A stretch of DNA of 64,000 nt from Opitutaceae bacterium (lineage in GTDB: Bacteria > Verrucomicrobiota > Verrucomicrobiia > Opitutales > Opitutaceae), in the NCBI GenBank assembly GCA_023269585.1, contig JAHFTC010000006.1, positions 1-64,000 of the forward strand. The letters run 5' to 3'. The stretch's first letter is position 1. Every line of letters starts with the position of its first letter. The notes beneath the pieces were generated by a model. It did no database searches. It was not told the DNA's origin and saw only the letters and a list, made by a program, of their open reading frames with translations. Shown piece after piece: positions 24,009 through 32,174 of this stretch. The position numbers and the translations under genes are program-made.

Positions 24009-24530
24009 TCACGCCTCCGTTCGCGTGCCGCCCCCATCCGAGTCGATCCAATCCGGCTCCGCCTCGCGCAGCGATTGGAGGTCGGGGTCCTCGAGCGCGT
24101 TCTTCAGGAACGACCCGTCGAGGGAGATGGCCCGGACCACCCGGGCCTTCGCTTCGGCGAAGTCGCCAATGAGGCAGGCGTAGCAGCCGAGGTTGAACTG
24201 GATGGTCGCGTCCTGCGGGTGATGCTCGACCGCCTCGACCAGGATCTTTTGCGCGGCCACCACCGTCGTCGCCCGCCGGGCCGCGTACGCCCACATGATC
24301 CACCAGCCGGCCTCGGTGGGATCGGTCTCGACCAACCGCTTCGCATACCGGCGCAGCTCCCGCCACTGCTCGGTGGCCTGCAACATCCCGACCCGCAGCG
24401 CGACCACCTCCGGCAGGTGGGCATGCTCCGCCGGGACGGCGTCCAGCTCGGCCTTGGCCTCTTTGACCATGCCGAGTTCCAGATAGCCACGAACGTGCGA
24501 GAGACGCCACTTGAGATCCACGCCTCCCAA
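24009..24530 (-). CDS. TPR-repeat protein (173 aa)
   Basis: Helical repeats of about 34 residues with TPR spacing (RGYLELGMVKEAKAELD, GMLQATEQWRELRRYAKRL, IQFNLGCYACLIGDFAEAK) fill most of the protein. It is probably a cytosolic protein-interaction scaffold. The start is uncertain. TTG at 24530 gives the longest product (a GTG at 24521 is also in frame and is preceded by GGGAGG only one base away), and Met21 is a third option. The closing residues (LREAEPDWIDSDGG) are acidic. It is 88 bp downstream of the cbiO stop on the same strand, though no functional link is visible. The specific role is unknown. Confidence 0.8.
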   Translation of the reverse strand: MGGVDLKWRLSHVRGYLELGMVKEAKAELDAVPAEHAHLPEVVALRVGMLQATEQWRELRRYAKRLVETDPTEAGWWIMWAYAARRATTVVAAQKILVEAVEHHPQDATIQFNLGCYACLIGDFAEAKARVVRAISLDGSFLKNALEDPDLQSLREAEPDWIDSDGGGTRTEA

Positions 24531-24618
24531 CGAAACAGCCCGGCCCGCTTTGGCAATGCTGGCCGCAACCGGCGGCGCACACCACGCCGCACAAACCCGC
24601 GCTCCTCGTTGCCCGGGC

Positions 24619-25446
24619 TCACCCGATCCGCCGGAAAAAATCCGCCTCGGCCTCGCGCGATGCCGTCCCGTTCGTCCGCGGCTTCAGCGCATACGACGGA
24701 TGCGGGTGCAAATGCTGCAGGATGTGCGGCCGCTCCAACCCGTGCGCCAGCATCAGTTCCTCGTTGCTGAGCAGGGCCACCGTCGGCCCGTCGGCCACCA
24801 CCCGACCGCCATCGAGCAGGATCGACCGCGGGCAGAGCTCCACCACCAGCTCCAGGTCGTGCGAGGCGATCAGCTTCGTCGCCGCCACCTCGCGTAACAG
24901 CTTCTTGAACTCGCGCCGCCCCCGCGGATCCAGCCCGCTCGTCGGCTCGTCGAGCACGAGGATCGACGGCTCGTACGCCAGCACCCCCGCCAGACAGACG
25001 CGGCGCTTCTCGCCCTGGCTGAGGTGGTGCGGCGTGCGGCGTTCATAACCCGTCAGCCCCACCCGCGCGAGCGCCGAGCGTACCCGTTCATCCACCACGG
25101 CCGCGGCCAGCCCCAGCTGCTGCGGACCGAACGCCACATCGTCGGCCACGGTCCCGCAGAACAACTGGTCGTCGGGATCCTGGAACAGGACACCGACCTG
25201 GCGGCGCACCGCCTCGACGTTGCCCGCGGTCACGGGCAGGCCGTTGATGCGCACCGCGCTCTCCGCACCGGCCCGCTCGGGCAGGATGCCGTTGAGGTGC
25301 AGCAGCAGCGTCGATTTCCCCGAACCGTTGGCGCCGAGCAGGCCCACGCATTCGCCCGGCGCGAGCGACAACGTCACTTCCCGCAACGCCTCGGTGCCGT
25401 CCGGATAGCGGTAGCGCAGCCCGCGAACCTCGATCGCCGGAGTCAT
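24619..25446 (-). CDS. cbiO: Energy-coupling factor ABC transporter ATPase (CbiO type)
   Basis: It is the ATP-hydrolysing subunit of an ECF-type importer, probably for cobalt or nickel. All ABC elements are visible: Walker A GANGSGKST (about 38-46), Q-loop FQDPDDQLFCG, signature LSQGEKRR, Walker B ILVLDEPTSGLD and switch His in SHDLE. The FQDPDDQLF sequence is characteristic of CbiO/EcfA. An unusually long C-terminal tail contains a histidine cluster (HGLERPHILQHLHPHP) that could bind metal. The ATG at 25446 overlaps the cbiQ stop codon by 4 bp (ATGA), indicating translational coupling. No CbiM/CbiN or S component lies in the window. Confidence 0.9.
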   Translation of the reverse strand: MTPAIEVRGLRYRYPDGTEALREVTLSLAPGECVGLLGANGSGKSTLLLHLNGILPERAGAESAVRINGLPVTAGNVEAVRRQVGVLFQDPDDQLFCGTVADDVAFGPQQLGLAAAVVDERVRSALARVGLTGYERRTPHHLSQGEKRRVCLAGVLAYEPSILVLDEPTSGLDPRGRREFKKLLREVAATKLIASHDLELVVELCPRSILLDGGRVVADGPTVALLSNEELMLAHGLERPHILQHLHPHPSYALKPRTNGTASREAEADFFRRIG

Positions 25447-26090
25447 CGCCACCCCCTCGCGCACATCGCCAGAAAGATCCGCTCCGCCCGCTCCGAGGCG
25501 CGCACGAAAAGCCGTCCCAGCACCTCGGCCGGCATGCCCCAGGCGAACCGCCGCGGCCGGACCAGCGTCCGACTCAACCGCGCCCGCTGCATCCGCTGTG
25601 CCTCGTCGGCCAACACGAACAGGTAACGGTGCATGAGGGTCAGCGTCGTCACGAGCAGCGCCGGCACGCCCCACCGCCGCAGGACGCCGGGCAACGCGGC
25701 AAACGGCGTCACCGCGCCAAACACGATCACCGCCGTGAGGCAGAGGCCGCCGCGCAACGCGATCGCCCGCCACCCCGGGCCGGCCCCCTCGTGCCACGCG
25801 GCCGCGAACGCCGCGCCCGCCACGAACGGCGCAAAGCACACCAGCCGCCACGCCAGCCGGCGCAGCGGCACCCGTCCCACGATCACGGCCGTCGCGAGCA
25901 GGATCGCCACCGCCAGATGCCACCAAAGCCAGGATACCGGCACCACCGCCGTCCCCAGCACCAGTACGAGCAACGCGCCCAGTTTCACCGCCGGCGCCAG
26001 CCGCTGCAACGGCCCGTCCGCCCGCAGCGCCACGCGACGGTGGGCCGCGGTGGAATGGTCGGAGGATGCGCCGAGGTGGAAGCCGCTCAT
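25443..26090 (-). CDS. cbiQ: Energy-coupling factor transmembrane protein (CbiQ/EcfT type)
   Basis: It is the scaffold membrane subunit that couples the ATPase to a substrate-binding component. Five or so hydrophobic helices (KLGALLVLVLGTAVVP, LAVAILLATAVIVG, LVCFAPFVAGAAFAA, LCLTAVIVFGAVTPF, ALLVTTLTLMHRYLFVL) precede the cytoplasmic coupling helices. The RMQRARLSR motif and the C-terminal ERAERIFLAMCARGW are the signature ends of EcfT proteins. I chose the ATG at 26090 (MSGFHLGASSDHS) because the family begins with a short polar segment of this kind. Substrate is inferred as Co/Ni from CbiQ-like sequence only. The partner cbiO overlaps by 4 bp. Confidence 0.88.
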   Translation of the reverse strand: MSGFHLGASSDHSTAAHRRVALRADGPLQRLAPAVKLGALLVLVLGTAVVPVSWLWWHLAVAILLATAVIVGRVPLRRLAWRLVCFAPFVAGAAFAAAWHEGAGPGWRAIALRGGLCLTAVIVFGAVTPFAALPGVLRRWGVPALLVTTLTLMHRYLFVLADEAQRMQRARLSRTLVRPRRFAWGMPAEVLGRLFVRASERAERIFLAMCARGWR

Positions 26091-26278
26091 ATGCCGTGCG
26101 CCGTAGCTATCCGCCAAACCCCCGCGCGCGGCAAAGCCCGAAATCGCCCCGCCGTGGTTTTCCAGCGCCACCATCCTTGCCTCCGCCCGGGGAACGCGCC
26201 AAACGGTTCAGCCGTGACCACGCAGTCGAGTGCCGCAACAGGGCGCGGCCTGCGTCGCCACCGCTCCGCCAACCGCGG

Positions 26279-26312
26279 CCCTCGTCCCTCGACGCCCGAC
26301 CCTCGTCTCCCG
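26279..26312. repeat. Short CCCTCG-type repeat (period about 8)
   Basis: CCTCGTCCCTCGACGCCCG followed by ACCCTCGTCTCCCG resembles segments at 35058-35090, 56189-56215 and 61730-61760. It lies directly upstream of the DUF2752 gene. It is a minor dispersed repeat, recognised only by comparison within the window. Confidence 0.5.
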
Positions 26313-26348
26313 CCAAACGGTTCCGCCCCTTCCTCTTCGCCGCCCGTC

Positions 26349-26816
26349 ATGAGCGACCACCACGATCTCGCCGCTCCGCCGTCCCCCGGCGCCCACCCCG
26401 CGGTCGCGCCGCAGCGGGCCGCCCGGCCTTGGCGCAACGCACTGGTGCTCGCCGCACTGGCCGTCTTGGGCGTGCTCGCGGTGCGCTGGATCGGGCCGCG
26501 CCCGGCCTTCTGGTCGCCGCCCTGCCTCTTCCACTGGCTCACCAGCCTGCACTGCCCCGGCTGCGGCGGCACCCGCGCGGTGCACGCCCTCGTCCACGGC
26601 GACCTCACGCGCGCGTGGGCCTACAACCAACTTCTGGTGACAGCGCTGCCGCTCGCCGCGCTCTGGCTGCTGGCCTCGCTCGGCTGGTTCCTCGGCCGGG
26701 CCGCCCGGCCGGCGGCCATCCCGCGGGTGATCGCCCTCGCGTTGGCGCTCGCCGCCGCGGCATTCTTCCTCCTTCGCAACCTGCCCGGGTGGCCGTGGCC
26801 GCTGCCACCGGGTTGA
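26349..26816 (+). CDS. DUF2752 family membrane protein (155 aa)
   Basis: The family signature CLFHWLTSLHCPGCGGTRAV (about 59-78) with its CPGCGGTR core is plain, followed by ALVHGDLTRAWAYNQ. Three transmembrane helices are seen: NALVLAALAVLGVLAV near residue 35, LLVTALPLAALWLLASLGWF near 97 and ALALALAAAAFFLL near 130. A proline-rich N-terminal region of about 30 residues precedes them. The function of this family is unknown. The conserved Cys pair suggests metal or redox chemistry at the membrane. The gene is divergent from cbiQ across about 260 bp. Confidence 0.88.
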   Translation: MSDHHDLAAPPSPGAHPAVAPQRAARPWRNALVLAALAVLGVLAVRWIGPRPAFWSPPCLFHWLTSLHCPGCGGTRAVHALVHGDLTRAWAYNQLLVTALPLAALWLLASLGWFLGRAARPAAIPRVIALALALAAAAFFLLRNLPGWPWPLPPG

Positions 26817-26921
26817 GCGGGTCGATCCAAGGCGAGCCGATGCTTTGCCCATCGCTTTTTCTGGGCTCTCCTTCCGCCCCTGCTCTGCCTCTGTGACCTG
26901 TCCGGACTGCCGTCTCGCGGC

Positions 26922-27428
26922 TCAGTCCCCGGCCGCCAGCGAGAGCGGGACGGGCCAGATTCCCGTCGCCAGTTCCCGAGCACGCTCCGGCAGCCGCGGC
27001 ATGATGTAGGTCCACGCCGTCACCGGCACGCCGTTGGCCCGTTCCACCCGGACGATCGCCCGCCGGAACAGCACCGGCCGGTCCGGCGCGGCATCCTCCC
27101 AGGCGTCGAGCGTCGGCCACGCCACGCGGTAGTCCGCAAGCGTGATCAGCTGGCCCGAGACCGGCCGCCACCCTTCGCGGGAAAACTCGGAGGGCGGCTG
27201 ATGCAACAGTTCGCCCAGCCGCACGTGATCGGCCTCGGGTTCCATCGAGGCCTCCGCCAACACCGCGCCCACCGGCACCCGCAACGCCGGGCAGCCCGTC
27301 GGCAGTTCGTAGAGCCGGCCCCACAACTGCGCCGGGATCACCGAACACACGCCGCGACACAGCTGCGCGTGCACCGGCGAACCTTGTTTCAAGGTGCCGT
27401 AGGCGAAGAGACGAGTCTCCAGATTCAT
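26922..27428 (-). CDS. Gamma-glutamylcyclotransferase-fold (AIG2/GGACT-like) protein
   Basis: The N-terminal LFAYGTLKQGSPVH is the YGxLK substrate loop of the GGCT-like fold. The later Gly-rich strand LGELLHQPP and the YRVAWPTLDAWEDA segment with its conserved acidic residues support membership. The family cleaves gamma-glutamyl amines or amides to 5-oxoproline, but bacterial members of this branch are mostly uncharacterised. The 168-residue length is normal. I chose the ATG at 27428 because it puts the YGTLK motif 10 residues from the N-terminus, as usual, while the longer frame upstream is low-complexity. It shows no operon partner. Confidence 0.82.
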   Translation of the reverse strand: MNLETRLFAYGTLKQGSPVHAQLCRGVCSVIPAQLWGRLYELPTGCPALRVPVGAVLAEASMEPEADHVRLGELLHQPPSEFSREGWRPVSGQLITLADYRVAWPTLDAWEDAAPDRPVLFRRAIVRVERANGVPVTAWTYIMPRLPERARELATGIWPVPLSLAAGD

Positions 27429-27813
27429 GGCGGTGGGGCGGCCGGGAACGGCGGGCGGGGTGCTGGCACCGTAACGAACAATCCCCCGATTTGAAGGTGA
27501 AACCGTGCCGGCCGGCCGTGGAGCGGGCCGCACCCCCGCCCGGTCAGGCCGCGCTGGCGTCGCAGCCGCGGGGCGGTTCCACCGGCGAGAAGCGTTCCCG
27601 GATGGATCACGACCGACCCCGCTTGCGTCCGGCCGCGCGCTGCGGCCCGCCCACCGGCCACGGCCCTCCATTTCCCGGACTCAACCCCGCCGCCCGCCGG
27701 CCGATGAGTAGCGCCAATGAAGCGATGGGGGAAACACCTTAAACCACGGTGCCGGCGGCACCGCGACATCCGACCAGCCGGTCCGCCTACCCAGACCCGG
27801 GCCTGATCCTCCC

Positions 27814-30800
27814 ATGCCGCTGTCACGCCCAAACACGGCAGCTCCTGGTCGCTGCCTGCTCTGCCTCCTCGGCGACCTCTCATCCGAGATCGTGGCCGTG
27901 CTGGGAGCCGATCCGGCGTTCGTGCTCCATGAAGCCACCCCGGGCACTGCGGCCGCAGCCCCGCGCGCACTGGCCCGCTACAACTTGGTCCTGACCTCCG
28001 AGACCGTCGCGGAGACCCACCACGCGACCCTCGTCGGGCCCAACCACATGGTGCGGTTGATGATCCTATCCAGCCAGCCCGCCGTCGACCGGGCCGTGCG
28101 CTGGATTCGCGCCGGTGCCGCCGACTATTGCAGCACCACGGCCGAAGACCTCGCCGCCCTGCCCGGCCGCGTCCGCGCCATTCTGGCCGGCCAAAGCGCG
28201 GCAGATACCTCCGCCAAACAGCGCCGGACCACCCGCCTCGCCCACCAACTCGCCACCGTGGTCGAGAAGGTCGGCGACGGCCTCACCCTCGTCGACGAAC
28301 ACGGGCGGTTCATCCTCTTCAATCGGGAGATGCGTCGCATCACCGGCCTCAGCCGGTCCACCGCCGGCGGACTCACCACTTTTCTCCACACGATCCATCC
28401 CGACCCGGCCGAATTCCGCCGCGCCCAGGAACGGGTCCGCGAAGCCCTGGCCACCCGGGAAAGCCGCGCGGGCGAGGTCGTCGCGTGCAACCGCACCGGC
28501 GCCACGCTGCTGCTCAGTGTCGTGGTTTCGCCCGTGCAGGTCGGCGATTCGCTCTGGGCCCTCAGCGCGTACAAGGACATCACGGCGCGCCGGCGGGCCG
28601 AGGTGGCCGTCGAGCTGCGCGAGAGCCGCGCCCAGACGTTCAACCAGGTCCTCCTTCAGCTCGCGCGCAACGAGCTCCTCTTCCGCGGGGACCGCACCGC
28701 CGCCCTCCACCTGCTCACCGAAACCGCCGCGCGCTCGCTCGGCGCCGCGCGCGTCGGCGTGTGGTTCTACGAAGCCGGCCGTACCGACCTCCACTGCGTC
28801 GATCTCTTCGAGCAGGACCCGCCGCGCCACAGCTCCGACCTGCATCTGGCCGCCGCCGACTACCCCGCCTACTTCGCCGCGGTTGAAAAACAGGAGATCA
28901 TCGCCGCCGGTGATGCCGCACACGACCCGGCGACGCGCTGCTTCGCCGCCACCTATCTCCAACCGCTGGGGATCGGCGCGATGCTCGATGTCCCCGTGCG
29001 TGTCGCCGGGCGCATCGTCGGCGTGGTCTGCCACGAACACGTCGGCCCGCCGCGCACGTGGAGCGCCGCCGAACAGGCCTTCGCCTCCGCGATCGGCAGC
29101 TGCGTCTCCCTCGCCCTCGAGGCCGAGGCCCGCCACCAGGCCGAGGCGGCGCTGCACGCCGCGCATGACCGGCTCAACGAGATCGTCGAGTTCCTGCCCG
29201 ACGCCACCTTCGTCATCGACGCCGCCGGCACGGTCACCGCCTGGAACCGGGCCATGGAGGAGATGACCGGCGTGCCGAAAGCCGAGATGCTCGGGCGGGG
29301 CCACCATGAATACGCCCTGCCGTTCTACGGCGAACGCCGCCCGATGCTCATCGACCTCGCGCTCCGGCGGATCGAGGGCGACAGCCGCCTCTACGAGACG
29401 CTGTCCACCGAGGGCCGCACCCTCTTCGGCGAGGCCCACGTCCCCTGCCTCGGCGGCGGCCGCGGCGCCTACGTCTGGGGCAGCGCCCGCCCGCTCTTCG
29501 ACCAGCACGGCCGCCTCACCGGCGCGCTCGAGAGCATCCGCGATGTCACCCAACGCAAGCAGGCCGAGAACGAGATCGTCGCCTGGAAACGCCGCTACGA
29601 GCTCGTCGCCGCCGCCTCCGGCCAGATCACCTACGAGTACAACCTCGAGACCGGCTTCATTCTCTGGAGCGACAGCGTCGAGCGGGTGCTCGGCTATCCT
29701 CTCGCGGAGCTCGGCGGCACCCTCCTGCGCTGGCTCCGCCTGATCCACCCCGCGGACCGGCGCCGCACCGCCGCGTGCCTGCACCGCAGCGTCCGCGCCT
29801 ACACCCCCTTCGACGTGGAATACCGGATGCGGCACCACGACGGCAGCCACCTCTGGTTCCGCGACCGCGGCTACTACATCATCACCGCCGACCGCGCCCG
29901 CTGCATGATCGGCATGCTCACCGACATCACCGCCGGCAAGCAGGCCGCCGAGGCCCTCCAGCGCGCCCATGCCCACCTCGAGGAGCGCGTCCGCGAACGC
30001 ACCGCGGAACTGGCCACCGCCAACTCCCGTCTGCGCGGCGAGATCGCCGAACGCGAGCGCATCCAGCAGGCCCTCACCGCCAGCGAGCAGAAGTACCGCC
30101 TGATGGTCGACTCCCTCCCGCAGGTCGTCTACGAGCTCGACCTCCACGGCAACGTGCTCGTGCTCAACCGCGAGGGCGTTCAGGCCGCCCGCGTCTCCCC
30201 CGAGGAGCTCGCCCGCGGCGTCAACCTCTTCTCCCTCGTCCACCCCGAGGACCACGGGCGCCTGCGCGCCAACTGGACCCGGCTGCTCGCCGGCCACCAC
30301 CTCGGCGGCGAGGAGTACCGTTTCCTCCGCCGCGACGGCTCCACCTTCCACGGCTCCAGCTACGCCCACCTCATTGTCCGCGACGAGCGCCCCGTCGGCG
30401 TGACGGGCTTCCTCATCGACGAGACCCACCGCAAGCAGGCCGAGGAGGCGCTGCGCCGCGCCCATGCCGATCTCGAGGACCGCGTCATCCAGCGCACCGC
30501 CGAGCTCGCGGAGAGCAACGCCTCCCTGCGCCAGCTCCTCGAGAAGCAGGAGATGAACATCGGTCTCGCCCACCAGGTGCTCCTGCTCGTCAACGCCGAG
30601 CAGCCCCGCAACAGCGCGCTGCCCGGCGGATGCGGCCTGTTCGCCGCCGGCCAGTCCATCCCGCGCTGCCTCGAGGGCGGCGACCACTTCTTCGTCCGCC
30701 GCCTCGCCGCGCCCGCCGGCCTCCGCACCCTCGTCAGCCTCAAGGACCAGTCCGGCCACGAGGTCGGCTGTATCCTGCGGAGCATCATCACCGACCTCCT

Positions 30801-31857
30801 CCACAACGCCCTCGTCGGCGCCGGCGGCGCCTACCCGCCCGGGGCCGAGGTCATCACCCGCCTCAACCGCGAGATCTGCCGCTCCCATCTTTTCCAGGAC
30901 GGCGACTTCTTCACCTCGATCAACCTGGAGATCGACCACGCCACGCTGCAGATGACCTACGTCGTCGCCGGCCACCCGCCCTTCCTGCTCGTGCGCGACG
31001 GCGCCGTCCTCCTCCTGCCCGACCTCCACGGCAGCGGCACCAACCTCCCGGTCGGCATGCTCGACCACCACGAGTACGGCGCCGCCGCCCTGCAGCTCCA
31101 GCCCGGCGACCAGCTCATCCTCTACACCGACGGCCTGCTCGAGGCGCCCGCCGCCCGCCAACGACCCCATCTCTCCTCCGCCGCGCTCGCCGACCTGCTG
31201 CGGGCCATCGTCGCCCGCCAGCCCGAGGCCCGGGTCGTGACCCTCGCCAACCTCCTGTTCCGCGAGGTCGCCGGCTGCACCTGCGACGAAGCCGTCTCCG
31301 CCCACGGGCTGCCCGACGATGTCGCCCTCGTGGCCCTCGAGATCGAGCGCCCCGCCCCCACCTTCGAGGACTGCCTCCGTCCCGCCAGCCTCGCCGAACT
31401 GCGCGCCCAGCGCGTGCGCCTTGCCGAGAAGATCACCGCGGAGTGGCGCAGCCACGGCGTCACCACTGCGCCGATGCGGCTGCACGTCGTGCTCGAGGAG
31501 GCGCTCTACAACGCCTGGCACCACGGCAACCGCGAGGACCCCGCCAAGTCGATCGTCGTGCGCCGCCGCTACGGCAACGACGCCTGCCTCGAGATCCTCG
31601 ACGAGGGCGCCGGCTTCGGCCTCGACCAGGTCGGCGACCCCACCGCCCACGAGAACCGCACCAAGCCCTCCGGCCGCGGCCTCTTCCTCATCCGCCGTTT
31701 CGCCGACGAGGCCCGGTGGTCGGACTCCGGCCGCCACCTCACCATGCACTTCGGCGACGAGCGGACCTTCACCCCCTCCGCCGGCCGCAGCCCGCTCCCG
31801 CGACTCGATCTTTGGAATACGCCTCGCCTTTCAACCGCCAACCAACCCAGACCATGA
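27814..31857 (+). CDS. Multi-PAS/GAF sensor with PP2C (SpoIIE-type) phosphatase and RsbW-like ATPase domain
   Basis: This 1,347-residue cytoplasmic signalling protein probably controls the STAS protein encoded next to it in a partner-switching module. Order by eye: a degenerate receiver-like domain (10-120), PAS (about 149-265), GAF (about 275-445), three more PAS/PAC domains (about 455-585, 590-715, 765-880) joined by coiled coils (LEERVRERTAELA, LEDRVIQRTAELA), PP2C/SpoIIE (about 930-1180) and a HATPase (about 1195-1330). PP2C acidic positions appear in LEGGDHFF and LYTDGLLEA. The ATPase has the N-box EEALYNAWHHGN, G1 box DEGAGFG and G2 box GRGLFLIRRF. Having both phosphatase and putative kinase on one chain is notable. 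The stop codon overlaps the STAS start (ATGA). Confidence 0.9.
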   Translation: MPLSRPNTAAPGRCLLCLLGDLSSEIVAVLGADPAFVLHEATPGTAAAAPRALARYNLVLTSETVAETHHATLVGPNHMVRLMILSSQPAVDRAVRWIRAGAADYCSTTAEDLAALPGRVRAILAGQSAADTSAKQRRTTRLAHQLATVVEKVGDGLTLVDEHGRFILFNREMRRITGLSRSTAGGLTTFLHTIHPDPAEFRRAQERVREALATRESRAGEVVACNRTGATLLLSVVVSPVQVGDSLWALSAYKDITARRRAEVAVELRESRAQTFNQVLLQLARNELLFRGDRTAALHLLTETAARSLGAARVGVWFYEAGRTDLHCVDLFEQDPPRHSSDLHLAAADYPAYFAAVEKQEIIAAGDAAHDPATRCFAATYLQPLGIGAMLDVPVRVAGRIVGVVCHEHVGPPRTWSAAEQAFASAIGSCVSLALEAEARHQAEAALHAAHDRLNEIVEFLPDATFVIDAAGTVTAWNRAMEEMTGVPKAEMLGRGHHEYALPFYGERRPMLIDLALRRIEGDSRLYETLSTEGRTLFGEAHVPCLGGGRGAYVWGSARPLFDQHGRLTGALESIRDVTQRKQAENEIVAWKRRYELVAAASGQITYEYNLETGFILWSDSVERVLGYPLAELGGTLLRWLRLIHPADRRRTAACLHRSVRAYTPFDVEYRMRHHDGSHLWFRDRGYYIITADRARCMIGMLTDITAGKQAAEALQRAHAHLEERVRERTAELATANSRLRGEIAERERIQQALTASEQKYRLMVDSLPQVVYELDLHGNVLVLNREGVQAARVSPEELARGVNLFSLVHPEDHGRLRANWTRLLAGHHLGGEEYRFLRRDGSTFHGSSYAHLIVRDERPVGVTGFLIDETHRKQAEEALRRAHADLEDRVIQRTAELAESNASLRQLLEKQEMNIGLAHQVLLLVNAEQPRNSALPGGCGLFAAGQSIPRCLEGGDHFFVRRLAAPAGLRTLVSLKDQSGHEVGCILRSIITDLLHNALVGAGGAYPPGAEVITRLNREICRSHLFQDGDFFTSINLEIDHATLQMTYVVAGHPPFLLVRDGAVLLLPDLHGSGTNLPVGMLDHHEYGAAALQLQPGDQLILYTDGLLEAPAARQRPHLSSAALADLLRAIVARQPEARVVTLANLLFREVAGCTCDEAVSAHGLPDDVALVALEIERPAPTFEDCLRPASLAELRAQRVRLAEKITAEWRSHGVTTAPMRLHVVLEEALYNAWHHGNREDPAKSIVVRRRYGNDACLEILDEGAGFGLDQVGDPTAHENRTKPSGRGLFLIRRFADEARWSDSGRHLTMHFGDERTFTPSAGRSPLPRLDLWNTPRLSTANQPRP

Positions 31858-32165
31858 ACATCGCCATCACCCGCGAAAACCACACCGTGCGCCTCGTCCT
31901 CCAGGGCGAGATCGACGAACTCGCCGCCGAAGAGCTCAAGAAACGCCTGCGCGACATCTCCCTCACCGTGCCGCAACGCGTGGAGATCGACTTCGCGGGC
32001 GTCTCCCACATCGGCAGCGCCGGCATCGGCAAGCTGCTCGTCTTCTACAAGGACCTCGCGATCCACGGCGCCGTGCTCGCCCTCGTGCGCGTGCCCTCCC
32101 CGATCTACCACCTCTTCCGCGAGATGAAGCTCGACTCGATCTTCTCCATCACGGAAGGCCGCTGA
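31854..32165 (+). CDS. STAS-domain anti-sigma factor antagonist-like protein
   Basis: It is a 103-residue single STAS domain. The likely phosphorylation site is the serine in DFAGVSHIGSAGIGKLL (about residue 58), at the place of the conserved Ser in SpoIIAA/RsbV. It should be phosphorylated by the HATPase domain and dephosphorylated by the PP2C domain of the upstream protein, and in its dephosphorylated form bind a target. The target here could be a sigma/anti-sigma system or the adjoining chemoreceptor pathway. The start overlaps the upstream stop by 4 bp, and the chemoreceptor gene begins 9 bp after the stop, so all three are one operon. Confidence 0.9.
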   Translation: MNIAITRENHTVRLVLQGEIDELAAEELKKRLRDISLTVPQRVEIDFAGVSHIGSAGIGKLLVFYKDLAIHGAVLALVRVPSPIYHLFREMKLDSIFSITEGR

Positions 32166-32174
32166 GCGCCCGCC

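Noticed and set aside
28066-31749. 1,227-codon open frame antisense to the PP2C sensor gene
   Set aside because: It is a GC-driven mirror frame of a strongly supported multi-domain gene. Its translation is Gly/Ala/Val/Glu-rich low-complexity without motifs.
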